A stretch of DNA of 12,983 nucleotides. It comes from Oscillospiraceae bacterium (GTDB lineage: Bacteria; Bacillota; Clostridia; Oscillospirales; Oscillospiraceae). The notes beneath the pieces were generated by a model. That model saw only the letters and a list, made by a program, of their open reading frames with translations. It had not been told where the DNA came from and made no database searches. Positions within the stretch are counted from its first letter, which is position 1. Each line of letters begins with the position of its first letter. Of the stretch, positions 6,804-12,426 are shown one piece after another. The stretch lies in NCBI GenBank assembly GCA_902767395.1, contig CACXHI010000167.1, positions 1-12,983 of the forward strand. Reading direction: 5' to 3'. Made by a program: the position numbers and the translations under genes.

Positions 6804-6950
6804 TTACTTCTTTTCGTTCTCGCAGTTCTGGTTGGCAATGCCGCAGCTGGTCTTGCAAGCGGACTGGCAAGAGGTCTGGCATTCTCCGCAGCCGCCGTTC
6901 TTGGCGCTCTCGCAGAGGTTGCGAGTCTCGATGGTAGTGATCTGAATCAT
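6804..6950 (-). CDS. scfA: SCIFF ribosomal peptide precursor (seven-cysteine variant)
   Basis: This is the 48-aa precursor of a ranthipeptide (sactipeptide-like RiPP) of the SCIFF family, 'six cysteines in forty-five residues', nearly universal in Clostridia and of debated function. The core NGGCGECQTSCQSACKTSCG (18-37) is the family core, with cysteines at 21, 24, 28, 32 and 36 and a sixth at 43 (NQNCEN). The usual Lys/Glu-rich tail follows. The leader MIQITTIETRNL carries an additional cysteine at position 13, where homologues normally have a non-cysteine residue. Start ATG at 6950, preceded by GGAGG 7 nt upstream; stop TAA at 6804-6806. The gene is driven by a strong promoter 37 bp upstream and followed by the attenuator and maturase gene. 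It is too short for many gene finders. Confidence 0.95.
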   Translation of the reverse strand: MIQITTIETRNLCESAKNGGCGECQTSCQSACKTSCGIANQNCENEKK

Positions 6951-6986
6951 GACTTCGCCTCCAAAGTGAAAAATTTGACGCTCTGC

Positions 6987-7015
6987 ATTATACCATGCGC
7001 GCGGCGGAAAGTCAA
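6987..7015 (-). promoter_or_regulatory. Strong promoter of the SCIFF locus
   Basis: TTGACT (7010-7015) and TATAAT (6987-6992) lie 17 bp apart on the minus strand, with TGG directly before the -10 (extended -10). Start near 6980. Together with the good ribosome-binding site this predicts high constitutive expression of the precursor. Confidence 0.8.
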
Positions 7016-7245
7016 GCGTATCTCAAGCTTTCGCGCCGCGGGATTCAGTCCGTCGGCAACGGTTCCGAGCCCATTGAAGTGGCCGCCGACCGGTGCTGAC
7101 CACAGCGGGCCTCTCCCTTCGTCTACGGAACGCGGTCGAACTCTGCAACGTTCTGGCTGACGTGGTCATACTCCGTGACTCTGCGAGTTCGGCCACTACG
7201 ATGGAATACCCTTGTCCCGTGGTGACCGCTGAACGGAAAACATAA
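7016..7245. other. Gene-free spacer with secondary-structure potential
   Basis: These 230 bp lie between the kinase stop and the SCIFF promoter. I see no credible gene: the open frame on the minus strand begins inside the kinase gene and has no ribosome-binding site. There is no U-tract terminator for the kinase operon either. A 10-bp pair, GGTCGAACTC (7134-7143) with GAGTTCGGCC (7185-7194), one G-U, would close a 41-nt segment. TGACCAC (7097-7103) can pair perfectly with GTGGTCA (7162-7168) as an alternative. It could be a structured 3' UTR, a small RNA or decayed sequence; I cannot decide. Confidence 0.35.
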
Positions 7246-7932
7246 TTATGCGTAATAGGCTTTGTACTTCTTGCCGTAGTATTTCCCGTAGCTCTTACCA
7301 AATTTCTTCCCGCTCACCTTATTGAGGACGACGCCGAGAATCGGGCAGTTGGTCGCCTGCATTTTGGCGACGACCTCTTGGGCAAGGCGGTACTTCACCT
7401 CGTTCGCCTCAATCAGGATCAGGATTCCGTCGCAAAGCGGCGCAATCACAGCAGGATCAACCACCAACCCGACCGGGGGGCTGTCGATGATGACGTAATC
7501 AAAGTTGTCCCGGCAGAAGGCCATCAGCCGCTTCATATTCTCGGAAGCCAGAAGCTCGGTCGGGTTTGGAGGAACGGCGCCGTTGAGTACGGTATAGAAC
7601 AACGGCGTCTCAGTCTCGCAAATCACTTCATTGAGCGTACACTGACCGGAGAGATAGTGGGAAAGGCCGTTCTCAGGAAGCTGGGAAATCACCTTTTTCT
7701 TCAGCACAGATTTCCGCATGTCCGAATCGATGAGGAGCACACTTTTGCCCAATTCAGCAAGGCTGCGGCAGAGATCAAGGGTGACTGTCGATTTTCCTTC
7801 TCCGGAGAACGCGCTGGTGACAAGAAGAACGCGCTTGTCAGCACCGCAAAACAGAATGTTGGTTCGCAGAAGCTTTAATTCCTCGTTAATCTCATAAGGC
7901 AGCTTCTCCTTCATTAAACTGATTGTTTGCAT
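7246..7932 (-). CDS. cpsD: Bacterial tyrosine kinase, CpsD/YwqD type
   Basis: This is a cytoplasmic BY-kinase that autophosphorylates its C-terminal tyrosines when bound to the CpsC-type membrane activator, thereby controlling exopolysaccharide export or chain length. The 228-aa protein shows Walker A SAFSGEGKST (40-49), Walker A' LLIDSDMRKS (66-75) and Walker B YVIIDSPP (146-153). A C-terminal tyrosine cluster follows, with six tyrosines between residues 215 and 227 in an otherwise Gly/Lys-rich tail. The N-terminal EELKLLRTNI block is typical of the family. The ATG at 7932 has AGAAGGAGA about 10 nt upstream; it overlaps the end of the phosphatase gene by 19 nt, indicating translational coupling. 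An in-frame ATG at codon 7 is a less likely start. It is the last gene of the cassette. Confidence 0.93.
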   Translation of the reverse strand: MQTISLMKEKLPYEINEELKLLRTNILFCGADKRVLLVTSAFSGEGKSTVTLDLCRSLAELGKSVLLIDSDMRKSVLKKKVISQLPENGLSHYLSGQCTLNEVICETETPLFYTVLNGAVPPNPTELLASENMKRLMAFCRDNFDYVIIDSPPVGLVVDPAVIAPLCDGILILIEANEVKYRLAQEVVAKMQATNCPILGVVLNKVSGKKFGKSYGKYYGKKYKAYYA

Positions 7933-8666
7933 AGGGGACTGTCTCCTTCTATCGTCGTTAATATTTGGACCGGGTTCTCACGCAGCAACGCCATAGCATA
8001 GGCGTCCCCGACTTTTTTTCGCAGAAAATGAAAACAGGCGTCCAATTCCGGGGGACGGTTCTCCGGATCGTGGGAATCAGACGCTACCACATGGACAAGC
8101 CCTTCCTTCAGAAGCCGCTTGCTCCACATAGACTGCCGAAAGCCCTCGCGCCCGAGGATGCTGCCGGCGTTCATTTGAATCTTTGCGCCCTTTTGAATGA
8201 GCGTGGAAACCTTTTCAAGGCTTCCGCTGAGCGCTGGATACCGTTCCACATGGGCGATCAGCGGGCAGTAGCCCCGCGCTTGCACATCGTCGATCCAGCT
8301 AAGTATCGCTTCATAGGTATGGTGATACGAGAATTCAATCAAAACCGTGCGCCCCCTCCCGAAACAGAGGACGTTTCCGGCATTCAGCCGCTCTCGAAAC
8401 AGGTCGTCACAGTGGTATTCCCGTGACAGAAACAGGAGCATCCGCTCCTCATACTGAGCCGCGCGCATCCGCAACTCGTCAAACTGAACTTGAATTTCCC
8501 CATCCGGCGTTTCAAACATTCCCTTCCGTAAATGCGGGGTCGCGCACAGAATGCGCACGCCCTGCCGATAGAGCATGTCCAACAGCTCCTCCGATTCTTC
8601 GGTACGCAGCGCTCCGTCGTCCACATAGGGGAGGATGTGGCAGTGGAGATCCACGATCTTCGTCAT
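7914..8666 (-). CDS. cpsB: PHP-type protein-tyrosine phosphatase, CpsB/YwqE
   Basis: This is a manganese-dependent phosphotyrosine phosphatase of the PHP fold that reverses autophosphorylation of the CpsD kinase. The 250-aa length is normal. The metal-binding residues are all visible: DLHCH (6-10), Asp16/Asp17 in YVDDGA, His45 in ATPHLR, Glu111 in LIEFSY, His139/Glu141 in AHVERYP, and Asp197/His199 in ASDSHD. The ATG at 8666 follows CGGAGG by 6 nt. The gene overlaps cpsD by 19 nt. A strong hairpin ends 22 bp upstream and leaves no room for a promoter, so its expression must depend on readthrough, on processing, or on a promoter inside the upstream gene. Confidence 0.93.
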   Translation of the reverse strand: MTKIVDLHCHILPYVDDGALRTEESEELLDMLYRQGVRILCATPHLRKGMFETPDGEIQVQFDELRMRAAQYEERMLLFLSREYHCDDLFRERLNAGNVLCFGRGRTVLIEFSYHHTYEAILSWIDDVQARGYCPLIAHVERYPALSGSLEKVSTLIQKGAKIQMNAGSILGREGFRQSMWSKRLLKEGLVHVVASDSHDPENRPPELDACFHFLRKKVGDAYAMALLRENPVQILTTIEGDSPLCKQSV

Positions 8667-8688
8667 AAGCGCCTCCGTAGTGCAAAGA

Positions 8689-8722
8689 AGCTCTTTCGGG
8701 GGGCGAGCCCCCCGAAAGAGCT
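8689..8722 (-). terminator. Strong hairpin between the sortase substrate and cpsB
   Basis: A perfect 15-bp stem (8689-8703 with 8708-8722, tetraloop) starts 13 nt after the stop codon of the sortase-substrate gene. The minus-strand RNA continues TCTTTGCAC, a weak U-tract; the plus-strand side has CTTTTCG. It probably terminates many, but not all, transcripts, lowering phosphatase/kinase expression relative to the surface protein. Confidence 0.7.
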
Positions 8723-8735
8723 CTTTTCGTGCGTA

Positions 8736-9281
8736 TCAGCTCTTCTTCTTGGTCGAGATGAAAGCGGCAGCGCCACCCATCACGATGGCTGCGAGGGCAA
8801 GCGCCACAGGCAGGCTGTCAACGCCGGTCGCGGGAGAGGTCTCTCCGCCGGGTGCAGGCGTGGGCGTGGGCGCGGGAGAAAGCTGGCGAATTGCAACACC
8901 AACAGGGGACAGACTATTAAACACGATCGAGGTGTTCACCTGGCCCATCAGATCCCAGTCGTTTCCATTCCAGTGGAAGACGTAACCCTTCTGGTTGGCC
9001 TTCAGAGTGGTCTTAAAGGTCAGCGAAATGGGCAGCTTCGGCGCGTGGGCGTTCCACTGACCACAAAGGACGACCTCGAGAACAGGGCAGCCAATCTTCC
9101 GAGCAGCAATCTCTCTCGTAAGAAGGGGATCGCCATCCTGCTTCGGTTCCACCGTCAGCTCATCGGGAGAAGTGATCTCCACCCAATCGGATTTGCTGCC
9201 AGCAGCAAAGGCCGTACCGGCAACACAGACCATCAGAATGCAAACAACCGCGAAGAGAGAGACAAGCTTGAGCATTTTCAT
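8736..9281 (-). CDS. Secreted surface protein with SPATG sortase signal
   Basis: This 181-aa exported protein is predicted to be covalently anchored to the cell wall. It has a signal peptide (Lys-rich start, hydrophobic 5-22, likely cleavage after AFA at 25-27). A mature beta-rich domain (about 30-135) follows, with two cysteines (65, 73) that could form a disulfide and a YVFHWNGNDWDLMG stretch near 100. That stretch and the later FNSLSPVGVAI (121-131) recall small beta-sandwich modules in clostridial surface proteins. A Pro/Thr spacer (136-145) leads to a sorting signal: SPATG (149-153), a hydrophobic segment and the tail STKKKS. SPATG fits the (S/P)PxTG motif of Clostridioides difficile sortase B, and a class B sortase lies two genes upstream. 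The ATG at 9281 has a strong ribosome-binding site (AGGAGG). The molecular role of the mature domain is unknown. Confidence 0.85.
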   Translation of the reverse strand: MKMLKLVSLFAVVCILMVCVAGTAFAAGSKSDWVEITSPDELTVEPKQDGDPLLTREIAARKIGCPVLEVVLCGQWNAHAPKLPISLTFKTTLKANQKGYVFHWNGNDWDLMGQVNTSIVFNSLSPVGVAIRQLSPAPTPTPAPGGETSPATGVDSLPVALALAAIVMGGAAAFISTKKKS

Positions 9282-9317
9282 AATTACATTCCTCCTTCCT
9301 TCAGAGAATTATTTAAA

Positions 9318-9331
9318 GATGTGCTCACATC
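9318..9331. promoter_or_regulatory. Perfect 14-bp dyad upstream of the sortase substrate gene
   Basis: GATGTG-CT-CACATC is a perfect 6+6 inverted repeat in the 69-bp gap between the LCP gene and the substrate gene, with AT-rich sequence (TTTAAATAATTC) just downstream on the minus strand. Its size and symmetry resemble the operator of a dimeric regulator, and its TGTGA/TCACA-like halves recall Crp/Fnr-family sites. I see no clear promoter with correct spacing, so an operator role is only a suggestion. Confidence 0.3.
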
Positions 9332-9350
9332 AATAAATACGGAAACAAAT

Positions 9351-10364
9351 CTATTCGTCCTCGACCGGCTGGTAAAACAGCTCGATCAGAAGCTTTCGCA
9401 GCGCCGCCTCGTCCACATGGAATTCGTCGTGACCGTCGTCGCCCGAAACCACCGTGCCCGGCAGGGTCCGAGACGCGGGATTCATGCGATAGGTCAACAG
9501 CTTCTTCAACGTCTCCGCGTCCAGATCGGAGCAGACGTCCTCGCCTGCGGCTTCGAGCAGAGACTCCAACCGACTGAGGCTTGTGGCGCTTTGCAATTCT
9601 TGAAACAGCGAGGTCATCAAGCGAATCTGACGCTCGGCACGCGCCTCGTTGCTTCCAACGACACGCGTATCGCGGTAGCGAAACAGGCGGTCCGCCTCCC
9701 TGCCATCCAAGGTCAGCTGCGCGCCGGCCTCATAGCGGGGGTCCACGTCGGTGTAATCCTCCGGCATGGTGACTGAAATGCCGCCAAGCTGATCGACGAC
9801 GGTGACAATGCCCTCCGCCGTCAGGGAAAAACAGCCGTCGATCTGAATGCCATAGAGCAGACGGGACACGGTTCTCTTCATCAAATAACAGCTCCGTGAG
9901 GGGCTGTCCCCGAAGTAGTACTGCATGTTGATATGGGACGGGGCGCTGTAGGCATAGTCGCCGTTTTGATTATACGCATCCACGTCCACAATGGTATCGC
10001 GGGAAATCGAAAGCAGGGTGGTCTCTTTTGCCGCGTCATCCAGCAGAAGCAGCACGATGGTATCCGCCCTTCTGCCTTCGCCCGGGGCAATCCCCGACGC
10101 AACGGATTCGCCGTCGTCCACGCCGAGAAAGAGAATCGTACGCAGTGAGGAATTCAGACGGTAAACCGTGCCGTCCACCAAGATCGTTTTTCCCCAGTCG
10201 GCCTCGCGCTCCTCGCCGGATAAGGATGAATCCACAGATGGGTTCCCCGTCGACGGGCCCGCCGGATCTGCCGTCCCGCTGCAAAGCGCCGCAATCGCAC
10301 CCGCGACAATGGCAAGCAAAAGCGCCGCTGCGGCAGCAATCCACGCACCTTTATGTGATTTCAT
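9351..10364 (-). CDS. LytR-CpsA-Psr (LCP) family wall-polymer ligase
   Basis: LCP enzymes are membrane-anchored and act outside the cell, transferring lipid-linked glycopolymers (teichoic acid, capsule) onto peptidoglycan. The 337-aa protein has one N-terminal transmembrane helix (about 7-28), a disordered Gly/Ser/Pro linker (30-55) and the LCP domain. Hallmarks are RRADTIVLLLLD (98-109), SISRDT with the Arg122/Asp123 pair (119-124), HIN (144-146), VVDQLGGI (189-196), FRYRDT (228-233) and ARAERQ (241-246), matching the pyrophosphate/lipid-binding residues of the family. Start ATG at 10364, overlapping the sortase stop by 14 nt with only a weak ribosome-binding site, so it is probably translationally coupled. 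The C-terminus is short and acidic, without additional domains. Its polymer substrate cannot be told from the sequence. Confidence 0.92.
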   Translation of the reverse strand: MKSHKGAWIAAAAALLLAIVAGAIAALCSGTADPAGPSTGNPSVDSSLSGEEREADWGKTILVDGTVYRLNSSLRTILFLGVDDGESVASGIAPGEGRRADTIVLLLLDDAAKETTLLSISRDTIVDVDAYNQNGDYAYSAPSHINMQYYFGDSPSRSCYLMKRTVSRLLYGIQIDGCFSLTAEGIVTVVDQLGGISVTMPEDYTDVDPRYEAGAQLTLDGREADRLFRYRDTRVVGSNEARAERQIRLMTSLFQELQSATSLSRLESLLEAAGEDVCSDLDAETLKKLLTYRMNPASRTLPGTVVSGDDGHDEFHVDEAALRKLLIELFYQPVEDE

Positions 10365-11166
10365 TGGTCAACACCGCCACGACAAGATATCTGTTCTGCT
10401 TCTCCCATTTGATGCAGGTGCTCAGGGTAAGCACACGATCCTCAAAGGTAACGTCCAGATCTTGGAGAACGTGGCTATTCAGATCCCGGTTCCCGTAGAT
10501 CCAATCCAAATAGGACTGGCATGAAAAGGGATCGGTATTGTCGAAATAGGACGTAATCAACCGATCGTCACAAACCACCGCCGCAAAAACGGTGTAGACC
10601 AACTCCCGATCCGGCAGGAAGACGTGAATCGTCCGGTGTTCCTTCAGATAGGACTCGTCGCGGTAGAATTTCAGATTGCTGAACATCTGACCGTTATCCA
10701 TCCGATGCCCGTAAATCACGGTGTTGAAATCGGTAAAGTCCTTCGCGTTCACGTTGTAGGAGAAGATCGAACCCGGAAATCCGCTCCGACGCTCAACCGT
10801 GTGGTTCAGATAGTAAGCGTTATCGGTCGGATGCTGCAAAATCGGGTAAGAGATATCCGTGTCGTCAATTTGCAGCCACGCATAGATATCCGCGTTGACT
10901 TCCCAGAGCGCATCGAAGTCAATGGGGGAAACGTAGGGCTCCTTTGTCGTGCCGGCTGAAACCGGAGCCGTTTCTGTGCTCATCGCAAGAGAAGACTCCG
11001 GTAGGGTCGTCTGTGAGGCCGTTGACTCCGTAAAGCCAAGGCTTTGCAGCGCCTCCGCCTCCCGATTTGCGCGCCAGCTCGTCACGGCCCAGTAGGACAG
11101 ATATCCGACGCCAAGCGCCGCCAGAAGAATGCCCGAAAGAAAGAGGGCCTTTCTCTTTGTCGTCAT
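10351..11166 (-). CDS. srtB: Class B sortase
   Basis: This is a membrane-bound transpeptidase that cleaves a sorting motif in a secreted protein and links it to peptidoglycan. The 271-aa protein has an N-terminal membrane anchor (about 7-28), a Ser/Thr-rich stalk (45-75) and a catalytic domain. Class B features are the extended N-terminal region (WLQIDDTDISYPILQ), catalytic His154 in VIYGHRMDNGQMFSNL, catalytic Cys251 in LTLSTC, and Arg259 in QNRYLVV. All three catalytic residues are intact. The likely substrate is the SPATG protein two genes downstream. Start ATG at 11166; the gene follows cpsC by 19 bp and overlaps the LCP gene by 14 nt, so the three are one transcription unit. Confidence 0.93.
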   Translation of the reverse strand: MTTKRKALFLSGILLAALGVGYLSYWAVTSWRANREAEALQSLGFTESTASQTTLPESSLAMSTETAPVSAGTTKEPYVSPIDFDALWEVNADIYAWLQIDDTDISYPILQHPTDNAYYLNHTVERRSGFPGSIFSYNVNAKDFTDFNTVIYGHRMDNGQMFSNLKFYRDESYLKEHRTIHVFLPDRELVYTVFAAVVCDDRLITSYFDNTDPFSCQSYLDWIYGNRDLNSHVLQDLDVTFEDRVLTLSTCIKWEKQNRYLVVAVLTNEIT

Positions 11167-11185
11167 AAAATCTCAGCCACCCGTA

Positions 11186-11959
11186 CTACCCTTTGGCGGC
11201 AGCCTTCCGCCCGGAACTGTCTTTTGAACGGCTCTCGCTGTTTTTGGAACTGTGGCTGCCCTGAGCGCGAATATAGGGGAACTCTGCCAGCACGTCCAGA
11301 TTCAGGAATCTGTGTACGTCGTCGCTGGACTTGATGGTATCATCCATCAAATGCCGCACGCAAATCAAGGCGACCACCAACAACGCGCCAAGCATCGCAC
11401 CCATGGCTGTCATGTTCTGCACGTCGGGACTGCTCTGGTTCTTGGGAACGGTCGCCCGCTGAACCACGGACGGACGGTCGGTGTTCATAATTTCTGCAAT
11501 CTGGTCACGCAGCTTATCCGAAAGCTTGTTGCTGATTGCAGCCGCCCGTTCGGGGTCGGTATCAACCACAGTGACCTGCAGCATGTGGGAGGATGACGGA
11601 TTCACCACGGAAACGTTCTTGGCAAGCTGCGCATAGGTGGTATCGAGATTCAGCTCCAGAATTACGTTTTCAATGACGTCGCGCGTCTTGGCGATAATCT
11701 GAAAATCCTGTGTCAACTGGCTGCCGATCTGGAGATCCGCCAGCGAGGTAATACTCGTCGTCTTGGAAAAAATGTAAATCGTAGCCGTTGCCTGATATTG
11801 CGGCGTAATCAAATAGGTCGCCACGGAAAACGCCGCCGCACCGCCAATCAGCAGGGCAAGAATCACCAGCCAGAACCGATGCCAGACTGCTTTGATGAGA
11901 TCCGAAAGATCTATTTCTCCCTGCTTTTCGCCGCTGGGGGTCTTCATCTTTTCGTCCAT
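11186..11959 (-). CDS. cpsC: CpsC/Wzz-type chain-length regulator and kinase activator
   Basis: This polysaccharide co-polymerase family membrane protein sets polymer length and activates the CpsD kinase through its cytosolic tail. The 257-aa protein has the expected layout: an N-terminal cytosolic stretch with IDLSDLIKAVWHRFW (16-30), a first transmembrane helix (about 29-51), an extracellular alpha/beta domain, the proline-rich motif ATVPKNQSSP (169-178), and a second transmembrane helix (about 185-202). A basic/serine-rich cytosolic tail with LDVLAEFPYI (221-230) follows. Start ATG at 11959, 5 nt after AAGGGAGA. As first gene of the cassette it is preceded by a strong promoter and an approximately 150-nt leader. 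It is separated from its usual partners cpsB/cpsD by three genes for surface anchoring. Confidence 0.92.
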   Translation of the reverse strand: MDEKMKTPSGEKQGEIDLSDLIKAVWHRFWLVILALLIGGAAAFSVATYLITPQYQATATIYIFSKTTSITSLADLQIGSQLTQDFQIIAKTRDVIENVILELNLDTTYAQLAKNVSVVNPSSSHMLQVTVVDTDPERAAAISNKLSDKLRDQIAEIMNTDRPSVVQRATVPKNQSSPDVQNMTAMGAMLGALLVVALICVRHLMDDTIKSSDDVHRFLNLDVLAEFPYIRAQGSHSSKNSESRSKDSSGRKAAAKG

Positions 11960-12108
11960 GTATGTCTCCCTTTCTCACGGAGTGAACCGCGGGGTTTCCA
12001 CCCAAAAACGCACTTGTAGCGCGCGCACCAAACGCAAACCAAGTCGGTGTTGAATACGACGCCAAAGCACGCCGATACGCCCAAAGCGCCGACTTTACCT
12101 TCTTTTCA
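11960..12108 (-). promoter_or_regulatory. About 150-nt untranslated leader of the surface cassette
   Basis: Between the predicted start (near 12108) and the cpsC ATG there is no credible gene. A 10-bp stem with wobble pairs (12041-12050 with 12086-12095) encloses related segments (GCTTTGGGCGTATC and GCTTTGGCGTCGTATTC). No match to a riboswitch class I know, and no terminator with a U-tract. It may be a regulatory leader or simply a long 5' UTR. Confidence 0.35.
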
Positions 12109-12114
12109 TCGAAC

Positions 12115-12143
12115 ATTGTACATGAAACCATTGCATTTGTCAA
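12115..12143 (-). promoter_or_regulatory. Promoter of the surface cassette
   Basis: A consensus TTGACA (12138-12143) and TACAAT (12115-12120) lie exactly 17 bp apart on the minus strand within AT-rich DNA. A second TTGACA lies 47 bp upstream (12185-12190) but lacks a good -10, so I treat it as a decoy or weak alternative. Predicted start near 12108. Confidence 0.8.
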
Positions 12144-12426
12144 GCAGAATGATTCTTTATTTGTAATGAAAAGATTATCAAAAATGTCAAAAATCCGGAG
12201 AACTGTAGGGCCAAGCGGCACAGTTTTGCCATCATTCTTCCACTTTTTTCGTTCTCCGAGACGATTGACCGGAGCGCATTCGGGGCCGGTTCTGCAAAAT
12301 CCCACGGGATTCACAAAACCGGCCCAGATCATTGGAACTTCGGAAAACGTCTCAACCAAAAAAACTTGACGTAGGTCGAGCACAACGCTCGTCCCTTCAG
12401 CGTGAACCTTCTGTTGCTCCGCGGCA
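12144..12426. other. Intergenic region with a large imperfect inverted repeat
   Basis: No gene is supported here; the long minus-strand frame crossing it has no family features. It contains a symmetric element: a T-run and GAGACG on the left (12244-12264) mirror CGTCTC and an A-run on the right (12350-12364), around a central hairpin at 12283-12325. In the minus direction a run of seven T (12358-12364) lies about 60 nt after the regulator remnant, preceded by a small CGAGC/GCTCG stem that is too distant for a classical terminator. The A/T-rich part at 12145-12200 may serve as an upstream element for the cassette promoter. Confidence 0.4.
12283..12325. repeat. Imperfect hairpin in the cassette's upstream region
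   Basis: GGGCCGGTT (12283-12291) pairs with AACCGGCCC (12317-12325), and AATCC/GGATT form an inner stem with a 4-nt loop. Few mismatches interrupt the arms. Neither strand shows an adjacent U-tract, so it is unlikely to be a simple terminator. Confidence 0.55.

Noticed and set aside
6742..6882. N-terminal extension of the SCIFF maturase to a start at 6882
   Set aside because: It overlaps the SCIFF precursor gene out of frame, crosses the attenuator hairpin and has no ribosome-binding site. The start at 6741 has one and matches the usual N-terminus.
5356..6945. Long plus-strand open frame opposite the SCIFF maturase (529 codons)
   Set aside because: Shadow frame caused by GC-rich codon use on the other strand; no family features, low-complexity composition rich in His/Gly/Ala/Leu.
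7023..7301. Minus-strand frame of 92 codons in the spacer after cpsD
   Set aside because: Begins inside cpsD without a ribosome-binding site; Arg/Ser/Thr-rich composition as expected from non-coding GC-rich DNA.
8532..9776. Long plus-strand open frame crossing three minus-strand genes
   Set aside because: Spans the hairpin and gene boundaries of well-supported minus-strand genes; no recognisable domain.
12185..12190. Second -35 element (TTGACA) for the surface cassette
   Set aside because: No acceptable -10 at 16-18 bp; the promoter 47 bp downstream is much better.
11670..12383. Minus-strand frame of 237 codons overlapping cpsC and its promoter
   Set aside because: Runs through the promoter and leader and overlaps the cpsC coding region in another frame; no ribosome-binding site or domain.
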